The notes: generated by a model not told the origin, from the letters alone. A stretch of DNA of 64,000 bases from Arthrobacter roseus (GCF_016907875.1 NZ_JAFBCU010000001.1:744001-808000), one strand, 5' to 3'. Shown: positions 10,700 to 19,426, counted from the first letter of the stretch. Made by a program: numbers and translations.

Positions 10700-11155
10700 C
10701 TACTCGTGGTGATAGGGGCGTCCGCCCGCGATTTCTTGGGCGCGGTAGAGCTGTTCGATCACGATCAAGCGGACCAGCTGATGCGGGAACACTAGGGGTG
10801 AGAGTGACCAGATGAAGTCGGCACGCTGGTGCACGGTGTCGTCTACACCGTAGGCACCGCCGATGATGAGGGTGACGTTCTTGGATGAGTCGAGTGGCTG
10901 CTGAAGGGTTTGCGCGAGTTTCGGCGAGGTGATGGCTTTGCCTCGCTCGTCGAGGAGGATCACAAAGTCCGTTCCGGTTTTGGCCAAGAGCCGTTCCGAT
11001 TCCTCTTTGCGGGCTGAGTCTCCTTCGCGTGAGGAGTGGGGGATGGGCTGCCAACTGACGTCGAAGGGCTTCTTCATGCGCTTTTCATAGCGGCCGATCC
11101 CTTCCGCCACCCAGGATTCGTGTTTCTTGCCGACGGTGAGGATGCGCAGTGCCAT
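10700..11155 (-). CDS. rlmH: 23S rRNA (pseudouridine1915-N3)-methyltransferase RlmH
   Basis: 151 residues starting MALRILTVGKKHE, at the usual RlmH length and start. This SPOUT-class methyltransferase methylates pseudouridine 1915 in helix 69 of 23S rRNA on assembled 70S ribosomes, using SAM. The trefoil-knot motifs are clear: VILLDERGKAITSPKLA, then LIIGGAYGVDD, then the C-terminal IEQLYRAQEIAGGRPYHHE. The reading frame extends 24 codons further upstream, but the extension has no family similarity. It stands alone, with unrelated genes on both sides. Confidence 0.97.
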   Translation of the reverse strand: MALRILTVGKKHESWVAEGIGRYEKRMKKPFDVSWQPIPHSSREGDSARKEESERLLAKTGTDFVILLDERGKAITSPKLAQTLQQPLDSSKNVTLIIGGAYGVDDTVHQRADFIWSLSPLVFPHQLVRLIVIEQLYRAQEIAGGRPYHHE

Positions 11156-11269
11156 GAGTCTATTGTCCGTTACCTGGACGAAGCCATGATTACTGTGGCC
11201 ATCGCAGATCGGCGACGATCCAGCCATTGTCGACCGGTTTGAGGATTATTTGGTAGCTCGCTCCTAGAG

Positions 11270-12238
11270 TCAGCAGCCCCAGCCTTCTGGATTTTCTGCG
11301 CAGGTTTCGGAGACGTTTCGGGATTCGGATCGCCAGACGCTTAGGGTCACTGGTTCTGAGGCCACTTGCGCTTGTCCTCGGATGGCTTGCCAGGGGCCGC
11401 CCTCAACGGAGAATTCACCGCGGAAGAACGTGGTGAGTTGGACGTTGTAGTCGCCGGTTTCCAGGTACGCGTAGCTCGTCGCGGTTTCTTCGCCCCAGTG
11501 CGTTTCGTGAACCGGGGTCCCTGCCTCGGTGATCGGACCTCGTGTTGTCCCATCGCCGTAGTTCCAGGTGTAGCTGCCCGGTGTCGCCCGGACTTTTACA
11601 GCTTTTCCTATCAAGGTGATATCAAAGTTCTGGGTTTCCGCAGTGGCGTAGAAGTTGTTGTGGGCTCGGATGAGCGTATGCGGTCGTGGCTGGATGCTGA
11701 CCTTGGACGAGATGATGCCGAGCCTTTGGAAGTCCTTGAGAGTGACGACGGGGTCTTCGTCAGCGCGTGGCAATTGAGGATCATCCGGAGCAGCGCAGCG
11801 GGGAGCACCAATTTTTGTCGCTGTACGGGGGTCTTGGTCTGGCCTATTGAGGATGCGCCAGGTCTGAAGGCGGGCGGTCCCGTCGTCGCAAGTAGAGGCA
11901 GTCCCGAGACATACCGGATTGAGATCCCCGTTCGCGTCCGAGCACTCGATGGCTTCCCAGTATCGGTATTTTGAGTCCGGCTCAGTGGGGATAGCGGGCG
12001 GTAAAGGCACCGGGGCCGGATTTACCTCACCCGTGGGAGGTCCTGACGTCCCAGGGGGCTTGGGCGCACAATACTGGCCGCCGGTATCAAATCCGCCGCC
12101 GTTTGCACGACCACCGATGTCATCGCAATCGCCATCTGACGCGTAAGCAGGTGCGATCTGGGTAAGAGCGCCCAGTAGTAGGACTACGGCTACAAGAATT
12201 GCGACGGCAGAAGCGCTGGGGTTAAAACGCAGAATCAC
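11270..12238 (-). CDS. Exported protein with PKD-like domain
   Basis: 322 residues starting at a GTG. It has an N-terminal hydrophobic signal (residues ~8-33), a Pro-rich stretch (residues ~58-85) and a C-terminal β-sandwich region with the PKD-like core YTWNYGDGTT and a later SYAYLETGDYNVQLTT. Cysteines are paired through the protein and at the very end (GWGC), consistent with extracellular disulfides. The start overlaps the stop of the upstream lipoprotein gene (GTGA), so the two are translationally coupled and probably act together at the cell surface. Function unknown. Confidence 0.75.
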   Translation of the reverse strand: MILRFNPSASAVAILVAVVLLLGALTQIAPAYASDGDCDDIGGRANGGGFDTGGQYCAPKPPGTSGPPTGEVNPAPVPLPPAIPTEPDSKYRYWEAIECSDANGDLNPVCLGTASTCDDGTARLQTWRILNRPDQDPRTATKIGAPRCAAPDDPQLPRADEDPVVTLKDFQRLGIISSKVSIQPRPHTLIRAHNNFYATAETQNFDITLIGKAVKVRATPGSYTWNYGDGTTRGPITEAGTPVHETHWGEETATSYAYLETGDYNVQLTTFFRGEFSVEGGPWQAIRGQAQVASEPVTLSVWRSESRNVSETCAENPEGWGC

Positions 12239-12885
12239 TTACCTGCGCCCATGTCCACGACGATCCAGCCATTCTCAACCGGCTTGAGCGACATTTGCCA
12301 CCGAATGTCGCTACTCAATTCAAATTCTTCATCAACTTCTTGGGGGCCCTTGTAGTCCGTCGAAGCGGATTGATGGAACTTTATGTTCGCGTACTTGTAA
12401 CCCAAAGGCCGATTCGACAAGTCCGCGTATATGAGGTCAATGGAGTACTCACCGCCTACCATCCACATGCCGTCCGCCTTATAGTTATTGACGTTTCGCA
12501 CGATCCGGCTACACGACGCGCACTTGAGATTTGTGGATGGAGCAATGGCGTCGGTGCTTTGAGACTCATTCGTGTAATTAATGAGCTCGAAGTAGTACTC
12601 AATGAACGCCTTGAGCCCCTCCTCGGTATGCTCTTTCGCCACTGCTGGCATTTCCGGAACGGGCACGTTCTCAGCCGGGCCGTCTTCGGAGGCGGGCTTG
12701 TACGACGGCGTTGGAGTGGGCGTCGCCGTCGGGGTCGGCGAGACGGATTCGCTGCTCGAGCCGGACGCGGAGCTGCTGGGATCAGCCGACGGACTTCCTG
12801 CACACCCCGCTATGAGGAGCAGCGCGGACAAGGCCAAGGCGCTGGTTCGGAGCAGACGGGAGTTCTTCAAGGAGAGGCGAGACAT
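12235..12885 (-). CDS. DUF6318-like lipoprotein
   Basis: 216 residues from the ATG at 12885 (MSRLSLKNS). A lipoprotein signal with lipobox LLIAGC is followed by a Ser/Pro/Thr-rich linker and a domain with TEEGLKAFIEYYFELINYT and a CASC motif. This arrangement matches the DUF6318 lipoproteins of Micrococcaceae. The CxxC pair could form a disulfide. It overlaps the downstream PKD-like gene by four bases. Role unknown; likely a surface-associated pair. Confidence 0.78.
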   Translation of the reverse strand: MSRLSLKNSRLLRTSALALSALLLIAGCAGSPSADPSSSASGSSSESVSPTPTATPTPTPSYKPASEDGPAENVPVPEMPAVAKEHTEEGLKAFIEYYFELINYTNESQSTDAIAPSTNLKCASCSRIVRNVNNYKADGMWMVGGEYSIDLIYADLSNRPLGYKYANIKFHQSASTDYKGPQEVDEEFELSSDIRWQMSLKPVENGWIVVDMGAGK

Positions 12886-12978
12886 AGGGCATCCTGAGTA
12901 GAGGAGAACGAGCGTTATCAAGTCGATTCAACTCAAGAGTACCCAACAGCTATGTCTTGTGAAAAAGTTATCCACATG

Positions 12979-13013
12979 TTGGTAGGCACGGAGCTTAGTC
13001 CCGTGCCTACCAA
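12979..13013. terminator. Inverted repeat, probable terminator
   Basis: A perfect 13-bp inverted repeat (TTGGTAGGCACGG and its complement) with a nine-base loop, just past the 3' end of the SnoaL-like gene on the minus strand. There is no clean T-run, so termination is inferred from position and stem strength. Confidence 0.5.
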
Positions 13014-13025
13014 CAGACTGGATGT

Positions 13026-13430
13026 CTACTGACCCAGTTGGTTCAGAATTCCAGCTACATCGGTTGCGCCCCAGCGCTCCACGATCTTGCCGTTGGCAAA
13101 ACGGCCCACCTGGATGCCACGGGCGGTAAAGCGCTTTCCGGTGGGTTCAATACCCTGGAACGTGCCCTGATGTGTGCCGGTTACTGTGAGGACCACGGTC
13201 ACGTGTTCTTCATCGGCGACCTGGGCCTCTGGCTGGATCTTAAGGTCTGGGAATGCGCTGAGGAACTGATTCCAGAAGTCCTTGATGCCCTGGCCACCTG
13301 GCGCTTGCTCGGGTGCGGGATCGTGATCGACTACGTTGTTGTCGAAGACTTCGTCCAACCGGTCAACCTCGTGGTTGTTCAACAGCTCGCCGAGCTTCTT
13401 CTGGGCGTCGAGGTTTACTTCACGTGACAT
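13026..13430 (-). CDS. SnoaL-like / ester cyclase family protein
   Basis: 134 residues from the ATG at 13430, which has AGGAG six bases upstream. It has the NTF2-like fold signature of SnoaL-type proteins: an N-terminal helical region, then VVDHDPAPEQAPGGQGIKDF, then GTHQGTFQGIEPTGKRF and VERWGATDVAGILNQLGQ. Such proteins are soluble and are often annotated as ester cyclases or polyketide cyclases, but in genomes without polyketide clusters their substrate is unknown. It is monocistronic and divergent from the DUF3817 gene. Confidence 0.83.
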   Translation of the reverse strand: MSREVNLDAQKKLGELLNNHEVDRLDEVFDNNVVDHDPAPEQAPGGQGIKDFWNQFLSAFPDLKIQPEAQVADEEHVTVVLTVTGTHQGTFQGIEPTGKRFTARGIQVGRFANGKIVERWGATDVAGILNQLGQ

Positions 13431-13583
13431 GAGCATCTCCTATATGGGTAGTCAGCACACTTATTTTCTCTACTGTTTCGACGCTAACAGAAGGTCAACA
13501 CCCTGTCACTGTCCGCACAGGGAACCTGCGTACCCCGTGGGATAGTTGCAGGTACACCATCTCTTCAACCGAGGACCTTCTAT

Positions 13584-14045
13584 ATGTCTCCCCGCAAACT
13601 GTTCCGCGCCGTCGCCTTCGCTGAGGCGGTGACGTGGACTCTGCTGATCATCGGGTTGATTCTTAAGTACGTCACTGAGACCACGGAGATTGGGGTCCGC
13701 ATCGGCGGTGGCATTCACGGGTTCGTATTCCTTTGCTACGTCGTCGTCACTGTGTTCCTTTGGGTGAACCAGAAGTGGCCGGCGAAAACTGGCGCGCTCG
13801 CCGTCGTATCCGCCATCGTCCCGTATGCCACCATCCCGGTGGAGAAGTCGCTCGACCACCGGGGAATGCTCGATGGCGGGTGGAGACTGGCCGAAGGTGG
13901 CGAGGAACCGCACGGATTTATCGAGACACTGCAGGCGTGGGTGCTGGGTCATCTGTTACTGGCTGTTGTTATCGCCGTGGTTGCCGTGGCCGTAGTCTTC
14001 AGCGTCCTGCTGCTGCTGGGCCCGCCCGGAGAGTGGTTCAACTAA
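13584..14045 (+). CDS. DUF3817 integral membrane protein
   Basis: 153 residues with four predicted transmembrane helices (about residues 5-28, 42-62, 68-85, 115-145). The opening KLFRAVAFAEAVTWTLLI and the segment IHGFVFLCYVVVTV are typical of the DUF3817 family, common in actinobacteria and of unknown function. The ATG at 13584 follows GAGGA at a normal distance. The next gene (14115) runs the same way after 70 bases. Confidence 0.88.
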   Translation: MSPRKLFRAVAFAEAVTWTLLIIGLILKYVTETTEIGVRIGGGIHGFVFLCYVVVTVFLWVNQKWPAKTGALAVVSAIVPYATIPVEKSLDHRGMLDGGWRLAEGGEEPHGFIETLQAWVLGHLLLAVVIAVVAVAVVFSVLLLLGPPGEWFN

Positions 14046-14114
14046 CAGCGAAATTGGGTAGAAACCCGTAGGTCAGTGTGCTTACGGTGGTGGTTAACGA
14101 CGAAAGGATTCCCC

Positions 14115-14765
14115 ATGTCCCGCATCGCTATTATCGGAGGCCACGGAAAAGTTGGCCTGAAACTCGCCCCCATCCTGGCCGGGCAAGGGCACGAGGTCAG
14201 CGCCGTCATCCGCAATCCTGATCAGACCAAGGACGTGGAGTCCGCCGGAGCAAGCGCTCTGGTGGCCGACGTTGAAAAGTCGGACGCCGCAGAAATCGCT
14301 GACGCACTCCGCGGACACGACGCCGTCGTCTGGGCAGCTGGAGCCGGTGGCGGTAGCCCTGAGCGGACCTGGTCGGTAGACCGCGACGCCGCGATCCGCA
14401 CCATAGATGCAGCCGTCGAGGCCGGGGTGAAACGCTTCGTCATGGTCTCCTACTTCGGGGCCAGCAAGGACCACGGTGTGCCCGAGGATGACGACTTCTA
14501 CGCCTACGCAGAGTCCAAAGCTGAGGCTGATGAGCATCTGCGAGGCACCAAACTGGACTGGACCATCCTTGGGCCAAGCGGGCTCTCAGATGACAAGGGA
14601 ACAGGGCTTATTGAAATAGGCGACGGCGTCGAGGCCAGTAAGGTCTCGCGCGACGACGTGGCAGAAGTAGCTGCGGCAGCACTCGCTGAGCCGAAAACAA
14701 TCGGAAAGTTCCTCGAGTTCAACAACGGTGGAGCGCCCATTGCGAAGGCTCTGGCGTCCATCTAA
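14115..14765 (+). CDS. NAD(P)-binding oxidoreductase (atypical SDR)
   Basis: 216 residues from ATG 14115, preceded by AAAGGA. The N-terminal Rossmann motif is IAIIGGHGKVGLKLA. The body (VVWAAGAGG, FVMVSYFGA, WTILGPSGL) matches the atypical short-chain dehydrogenase group related to YwnB, YtfG and NmrA, which bind NAD(P) without the classical YxxxK catalytic pair. The group includes quinone reductases and redox sensors; the substrate here is unknown. It is followed by the SAM riboswitch of the next unit. Confidence 0.85.
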   Translation: MSRIAIIGGHGKVGLKLAPILAGQGHEVSAVIRNPDQTKDVESAGASALVADVEKSDAAEIADALRGHDAVVWAAGAGGGSPERTWSVDRDAAIRTIDAAVEAGVKRFVMVSYFGASKDHGVPEDDDFYAYAESKAEADEHLRGTKLDWTILGPSGLSDDKGTGLIEIGDGVEASKVSRDDVAEVAAAALAEPKTIGKFLEFNNGGAPIAKALASI

Positions 14766-14840
14766 GAGGGGGCGGCGTTACGTCTTGTGACGCCCGCTAT
14801 TTACCCATCGGCAGGATGTGTTGTGAACTGGGTTCGTAAC

Positions 14841-14932
14841 CATCCCGAGCGGCTGAGAGATCTGGCTCCGTGACGCCGCAGCAACCCTGACCGGAATTTT
14901 CCGGCGCAGGGTGCTACTGCCAGGACCGATGG
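14841..14932 (+). promoter_or_regulatory. SAM-I (S-box) riboswitch
   Basis: The leader carries the conserved S-box blocks in order: GAGCGGCTGAGAGA, then CGTGACGCCGCAGCAACCC, then AGGGTGCTACTGCCAGGA, then CCGATGG closing P1. It lies directly upstream of a sulfur-type flavin monooxygenase gene, a known target of actinobacterial SAM riboswitches. The ribosome-binding site GGAGAGGA sits right after P1, so control of translation initiation is plausible. The call is by eye; a covariance search with the RF00162 model would settle it. Confidence 0.82.
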
Positions 14933-14945
14933 AGAGGATTTCCCT

Positions 14946-16355
14946 GTGTCTGCCGCAACCCCAAAAATCACTGAGCGCCGTATCCGTTTCAACGCCTTCG
15001 ACATGAATTGTGTTGGCCACCAGTCTCCCGGGCTGTGGCGGCATCCGGACGATCAGTCGTGGAGGTACAAGGACCTGCGTTACTGGGCGGATCTGGCGCA
15101 GACGTTGGAGAAGGGCTTCTTTGATGGGCTTTTCATCGCCGACGTTCTGGGCACGTATGACACGTTTGGTGGAACGCCCGACGCCGCCATCCGCCAGGGC
15201 GCGCAGGTGCCAGTGAATGACCCCTTCCTTCTGGTGTCGGCGATGGCGCTGGTCACAGAGAATCTGGGCTTTGGCGTAACCGCGGGCACCGCGTATGAGC
15301 ATCCGTACCCCTTCGCGCGCAGGCTCTCCACACTGGATCACCTGACCAATGGGCGGGTGGGTTGGAACGTCGTCACCGGCTACTTGCCCTCGGCCGCGCG
15401 AAACATGGGCAATCAGGACCAGCTCGAACACGATGAGCGCTACGACCACGCCGATGAATATCTGGAAGTGGTTTACAAGCTGCTTGAGGGATCGTGGGAA
15501 GACGACGCCGTCGTGCGTGACCGCGAAGCTGGAGTGTTTGCCGATCCTGCCAAAGTTCATGGCATCAATCATGAGGGCCGTTTCTTCAAGGTTCCGGGAA
15601 TCCACCTGAGTGAGCCTTCTCCGCAGCGAACTCCAGTTATTTTCCAGGCGGGTGCATCGCCTCGTGGGGTTGCTTTTGCAGCGGGGAATGCTGAGGCAAT
15701 TTTCGTTGCGTCGCCCACGAAATCGATTCTCAAGGACACCGTCGTCAAGATTCGCGACGCGGTGGAAGCCGAGGGCCGGGATCGCTATTCGGTGCGCATC
15801 TACACGCTGTTGACGATCATCACCGATGCGACTCCTGAGGCAGCGCAGGCCAAGCATGAGGACTACCAGAAATACGCCAGCCATGAGGGTGCTCTGGTGC
15901 TGCTTTCGGGCTGGATGGGAACGGACCTTTCGCAGTACAACCTCGATGATCCCATTGGCGATGTGAAGTCCAACGCCATCCAGTCCGTCGTCGCGAACCT
16001 GCAGAAAAAGAACGACGACGGCCAGCCGTGGACCCTGCGCGACATTGCCGAGCGGGCATCCATTGGCGGGCTGGGACCCCGCCTGGTCGGCTCCGGGTCT
16101 GAGGTTGCGGAGGAGCTGATCTCGTGGGTTGAAGACACCGATGTTGACGGGTTCAACCTTGCCTATGCGATCACGCCGGGCACGTTCGAAGATATCGTGG
16201 AGTTCGTGATTCCCGAGTTGCAGAAGCGGAACGCCTACCCAGATTCTTATGAGCCGGGGACGCTGAGAAACAAGCTCTTCGGCGCCGGCGACAAACTGCC
16301 ACAGGAGCATCGCGGAAGCCGTTTTCGGTTGAGCGATGCCCATGTGGTTTCCTGA
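14946..16355 (+). CDS. NtaA/SnaA/DszA-family FMN-dependent monooxygenase
   Basis: 469 residues from a GTG with GGAGAGGA upstream. It is a class C flavin monooxygenase (bacterial luciferase-like TIM barrel) that uses reduced FMN from a partner reductase to oxidise small organosulfur, amino-carboxylate or similar compounds. Family features are GVTAGTAYEHPYPFARRLS, DHLTNGRVGWNVVTG and GASPRGVAFAAGNAEAIFV. The SAM riboswitch implies use when sulfur or methionine is short, hence a role in scavenging sulfur from organic compounds (inference). The flavin reductase follows 17 bases later. Confidence 0.93.
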   Translation: MSAATPKITERRIRFNAFDMNCVGHQSPGLWRHPDDQSWRYKDLRYWADLAQTLEKGFFDGLFIADVLGTYDTFGGTPDAAIRQGAQVPVNDPFLLVSAMALVTENLGFGVTAGTAYEHPYPFARRLSTLDHLTNGRVGWNVVTGYLPSAARNMGNQDQLEHDERYDHADEYLEVVYKLLEGSWEDDAVVRDREAGVFADPAKVHGINHEGRFFKVPGIHLSEPSPQRTPVIFQAGASPRGVAFAAGNAEAIFVASPTKSILKDTVVKIRDAVEAEGRDRYSVRIYTLLTIITDATPEAAQAKHEDYQKYASHEGALVLLSGWMGTDLSQYNLDDPIGDVKSNAIQSVVANLQKKNDDGQPWTLRDIAERASIGGLGPRLVGSGSEVAEELISWVEDTDVDGFNLAYAITPGTFEDIVEFVIPELQKRNAYPDSYEPGTLRNKLFGAGDKLPQEHRGSRFRLSDAHVVS

Positions 16356-16372
16356 GAGTGTGAGGACAAGTC

Positions 16373-16885
16373 ATGACTACCACTTTTGCTTCCGGCGCCC
16401 GGTCACAAGTGATTGACCAGCGCACCTTCCGCGACGTCGTCGGCCACTTTGGCACCGGCGTTACGGTCATCACCGCTATGGGGCCCGATGGTCCCGTGGG
16501 GTTTACCTGTCAGTCTTTCTCATCGCTGTCGCTGGATCCGCCCCTGATCACTTTCAGCACGGCTCGATCGTCGACGTCCTGGCCGCACATTCGGTCCGTG
16601 GGACGCTTTACGGTGAACATTCTGTCGGCGGGGAACGAGTCCCTGTCCAATCAATTTGCCCGTTCGGGTACGGACAAATTCGCGGGCGTTCAGTGGGCCG
16701 TTGGGCCCAACGGTTCTCCGCGGTTGCCGGGCAGTCTTGCCTCGATCGACTGTGAGCTGCAGGCGGAGTACGACGGCGGCGACCACACCATCGTCGTCGG
16801 CGCCGTTCAGGACCTGGAGGTCCACTATTCCGGCGAGCCACTCCTGTTCTACCGGGGTCAGTACTTACGCCTAGACGATCGGTAG
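16373..16885 (+). CDS. Flavin reductase (FMN reductase) domain protein
   Basis: 170 residues of the flavin reductase-like split-barrel family: FRDVVGHFGTGVTVITA at the N-terminus, FTCQSFSSLSLDPPLITF as the flavin-binding strand, and HTIVVGAVQDLEVH near the C-terminus. It would supply reduced FMN to the monooxygenase encoded just upstream. The short spacing and shared strand make the two a single riboswitch-controlled operon. Confidence 0.93.
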   Translation: MTTTFASGARSQVIDQRTFRDVVGHFGTGVTVITAMGPDGPVGFTCQSFSSLSLDPPLITFSTARSSTSWPHIRSVGRFTVNILSAGNESLSNQFARSGTDKFAGVQWAVGPNGSPRLPGSLASIDCELQAEYDGGDHTIVVGAVQDLEVHYSGEPLLFYRGQYLRLDDR

Positions 16886-16902
16886 CGTCACGATTGCGTG
16901 GG

Positions 16903-17430
16903 TCACCAGCCGGTGGTGCCCGGGCCACCCTTGAACGGACCAACAATCTGCTTGGTGATCCACCCGCCGTAGAAGTCACCATCTTGGGTGGTCACTTGTT
17001 CGCCGTTGACCTCGCAGGAATCCATGAGACCCGGGTAGAGGGCTACCCGGGTACCGAGTGCCTCGAAACCCGATGTGGGATCCGGGTAGGTCCAACCGGC
17101 ACGAGGAGCGGTGACGCCGCCAGCAATGACGTCGAAGTAGTGGGCGGGTCCCTTGAACTCGCAGAAGCTGGTGCCCTCGACTGCAACGAGCACACCGTCA
17201 GTGAACGAATCCATTGGTAGGTAATAAACAGGTGGATGACTCGTCTCCAGGACGCGCACGGCGTCGGTGGTGTCGGCAATGACCTGCCCGCCCAGTCGCA
17301 CGATGACTCGTTCCGATCGTGGGTCGACCGCAGGTGGCCGCGGGTAGTCCCAGACTGATTCTTCAGACGCCGTGGGCTTGATGGGCTGAGGACGTTGGAA
17401 CGATCCGAAAAAACCTTTTGCAGGGGTCAT
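16903..17430 (-). CDS. DUF427 family protein
   Basis: 175 residues matching the DUF427 family: IADTTDAVRVLETSHPPVYYLP, FCEFKGPAHYFDV and a C-terminal GDFYGGWIT. These are small β-barrel proteins of unknown function with conserved aromatic and Cys residues (here Cys in SFCEFKG). It is convergent with the flavin reductase gene and has no evident operon. Confidence 0.87.
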   Translation of the reverse strand: MTPAKGFFGSFQRPQPIKPTASEESVWDYPRPPAVDPRSERVIVRLGGQVIADTTDAVRVLETSHPPVYYLPMDSFTDGVLVAVEGTSFCEFKGPAHYFDVIAGGVTAPRAGWTYPDPTSGFEALGTRVALYPGLMDSCEVNGEQVTTQDGDFYGGWITKQIVGPFKGGPGTTGW

Positions 17431-17612
17431 AACCTCATGGTGCCACTAATTCCTGAAACGCGGTCGTGTACGCGGCAGATGTTTGCGGCCAAGGCCGTGC
17501 TGGCTTCTTCTTTCATAGCGGCCACACGAGTAGAACCAAGAGTCCTGTCAGAGCGATAAATCCTCCAACGGGGAGTAATCACACTGTGTTGTTCGCCGTG
17601 GTTCAATAACTC

Positions 17613-17882
17613 ATGGCTCTTTCTAGAAATACCGTGAACGCTACGTTGGGGCTTCTGCTAACTCTTATTGGCGCTGTGGGTAGCGTGGTCTTTTTTCTGC
17701 AGCCGTGGCGCTCTTGCGCCGAGGACGACAGTTCTGCGGGGTGCCCTGCGACATCGACTGATCAAGCTCTGCTCGGTTTGGCTCTCTTCATTTTGGTCGT
17801 AGGAGTAATTTTTCTCGCGAAGTCACTGAGGATGGAGCGGATTCCGTCACACGCAGCGGGGCCGTTCGGGAAATTCGACTAG
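17613..17882 (+). CDS. Small two-helix membrane protein
   Basis: 89 residues with two hydrophobic helices (about residues 8-28 and 50-68) and two cysteines in the short polar connection (SCAEDDSSAGC). No family recognised. It is the last apparently native gene before the accessory region. The ATG at 17613 has no strong Shine-Dalgarno sequence. Confidence 0.55.
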   Translation: MALSRNTVNATLGLLLTLIGAVGSVVFFLQPWRSCAEDDSSAGCPATSTDQALLGLALFILVVGVIFLAKSLRMERIPSHAAGPFGKFD

Positions 17883-17950
17883 CTGCTGGGTGCAAACTCT
17901 TCCTCTACAGAGAATGAGACTCCGCGGCCTCCTGTGCCTTAAGCCCCTCG

Positions 17951-18043
17951 AATTCAGAACACGTTCTGCGTTAGTGTTCGAGCATGAGCTCACCAACTAG
18001 TCTCCGGACTACGTTTCATTCTTATGAACTGAGCCGCGCTTCC
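17951..18043. repeat. Direct repeat, left copy (operator plus antitoxin 5' end)
   Basis: This stretch aligns without gaps to 37751-37843, roughly three quarters identical by eye. It includes an identical 14-mer palindrome, CAGAACACGTTCTG (17955-17968), and the start of a Phd-type antitoxin. Similarity stops abruptly on both sides. The pair brackets the BREX segment. Confidence 0.8.
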
Positions 18044-18094
18044 GTGCGATTTACCCACGTGACGGGGACATGCTCTGATGAGCGACAAATCTGA
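17984..18094 (+). pseudogene. Truncated Phd-type antitoxin fragment
   Basis: The first 20 codons (MSSPTSLRTTFHSYELSRAS) match the start of the antitoxin at 37784 (MSAPGSSRKTFQSSELSRAS). Homology then breaks off and the frame runs 16 unrelated codons to a stop inside the next gene. It looks like the 5' end of a toxin-antitoxin locus severed when island DNA was joined to it. Its promoter and operator now lie directly upstream of the gene at 18078 and may control it (inference). Confidence 0.65.
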
Positions 18095-18863
18095 GGCGTA
18101 TTACGATCACATCAAATGCCGTGTACCCGATCTTGAAGGGTGGAGGCTCCGTGCGAGGCGGCGCGAGAATCCACAGGACGGCAGCGAGCTTCATAAGGAC
18201 GATACCGTCTTCGAGGCCCATCCCATCAGCGAGGCCGCACGTATTTGCCTGATCTCTGCTGGTGAGCATCTTCGCCTAGCCTGGACAGCCGTCAAAGCAG
18301 AAGAGGTTTACCCCATAGCGCATTACACCACTCTGCGGGGCGCTTTACTGGCAGCATCCCAAGCCGTCTACATCCTAGGACCCGACGAAGCTGAGATCCG
18401 CAGAGGTCGTGGGCTGGCTGCGATCGCTGAATCGTACAAACGTTCAAGACAGTTTCACAAAGAAACTCTGAAATCTCCAGGCCTTACAGAGGTTGAAAAG
18501 CAGCAGACCCGAGCGCAAATGGAATGGCTGACGAGTCGGATGAACGAAGCACGGAAGGCTGGGGGAGACGTACTTCTGAACATTTCAGATGTTGTAATCC
18601 CGTATGCCGCCGAAGTGACCTACAGAACGAACGCAAACCTGCAGAACGAGGTGAACCTTCTGTGGCGACAAATGAGCGGAGACGCGCACGCCTTAACCTG
18701 GGCTCTGGCTCAGCGAGTTGTATTCCAACCCGCGGTAAAGGGGCAGCCGCTTAGCACAGGCATCGCAGGAGGATCCTTGGAAGAAATCGCGCAGCCTTTC
18801 GAGGCGTCATTCCAAATCTTGAAACGAGGTTGGGCACTCTACGACCGCCGCTGCGAGATGTAG
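18078..18863 (+). CDS. Hypothetical helical protein, island edge
   Basis: 261 residues, largely helical and soluble, with no signal peptide and no motif I can assign. Recognisable stretches are LISAGEHLRLAWTAV, LRGALLAASQAVYILG and VNLLWRQMSGDAHALTWAL. The last recalls the helical bundles of abortive-infection or HEPN-like proteins, but I see no RxxxxxH catalytic pair, so I do not claim that family. It starts 94 bases after the truncated antitoxin ATG and overlaps its residual frame. Base composition is more AT-rich than the genes to the left. Confidence 0.7.
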   Translation: MSDKSEAYYDHIKCRVPDLEGWRLRARRRENPQDGSELHKDDTVFEAHPISEAARICLISAGEHLRLAWTAVKAEEVYPIAHYTTLRGALLAASQAVYILGPDEAEIRRGRGLAAIAESYKRSRQFHKETLKSPGLTEVEKQQTRAQMEWLTSRMNEARKAGGDVLLNISDVVIPYAAEVTYRTNANLQNEVNLLWRQMSGDAHALTWALAQRVVFQPAVKGQPLSTGIAGGSLEEIAQPFEASFQILKRGWALYDRRCEM

Positions 18864-19426
18864 TGACAAAGAGGAGTTCCTAATACCGAACCCAATCCAG
18901 ACAACATCTACCCATCCCTGTGACCTGACGGTCTATCCGCTAGCGTCGCCGGAGTACCTGCACGCGGAATGATCCCTGATCTCGGATCCGGGGCGGATCC
19001 CACCGATGATTACCATCGACAAGGACGACCCTGCTGTCACGAAGCTGAACCGCAACGGGACCAAGTGCCCAGTCGAACCAACACATGGCCCAAGCAATCG
19101 AAGGCAAAAGACCCAGTGCCCTGCTTGTGGACGGGGCTCGACGAAAACCATGCCATCGCCAGCTGCGCGCAGAGGTGTGAAGGAGCAGCTAACGACAGCG
19201 GTCGTGCTCATCAAGCACGGTGCTGCCGCCGTGCCATTTACAACCGCACGTCGGGCATTCGATCTTCCAATCGTCTGAGCCGGGGATCTCGATCATCCTC
19301 CCGACGTTTTTGCCGCTTGATGGGCATCGAAGCCCTGATTCGTTACTGCTCGCATCATTCATCGGCCTGTCCTTCGTCGATTATTGATTAGCACTTCTCT
19401 GTCGTCAGGTCTACCTCTGGGAACTG
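18864..19426. other. Gene-poor stretch, possible decayed DNA
   Basis: No convincing gene. A plus-strand frame at 19006-19278 could encode 90 residues with cysteines in a zinc-ribbon-like spacing (KCPVEPTHG, QCPACGRG), but it lacks a ribosome-binding site and a recognisable family. Treat the region as intergenic or degraded island DNA. Confidence 0.4.

Noticed and set aside
14778-16343. 521-codon minus-strand open frame
   Set aside because: Entirely antisense to the flavin monooxygenase gene, which has clear family motifs and a riboswitch.
17955-17968. Palindrome considered as a LexA/SOS box
   Set aside because: GAAC and GTTC are separated by two bases, not the four of the actinobacterial LexA site, and it recurs only ahead of the antitoxin gene.
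17900-18100. Second tRNA-Ser 3' end as an island attachment site
   Set aside because: Nothing here resembles the T-arm or acceptor of tRNA-Ser(CGA).
18100-18863. HEPN ribonuclease assignment for the 261-residue protein
   Set aside because: The helical composition fits, but I see no R-x4-6-H catalytic pair, so the call is not supported.
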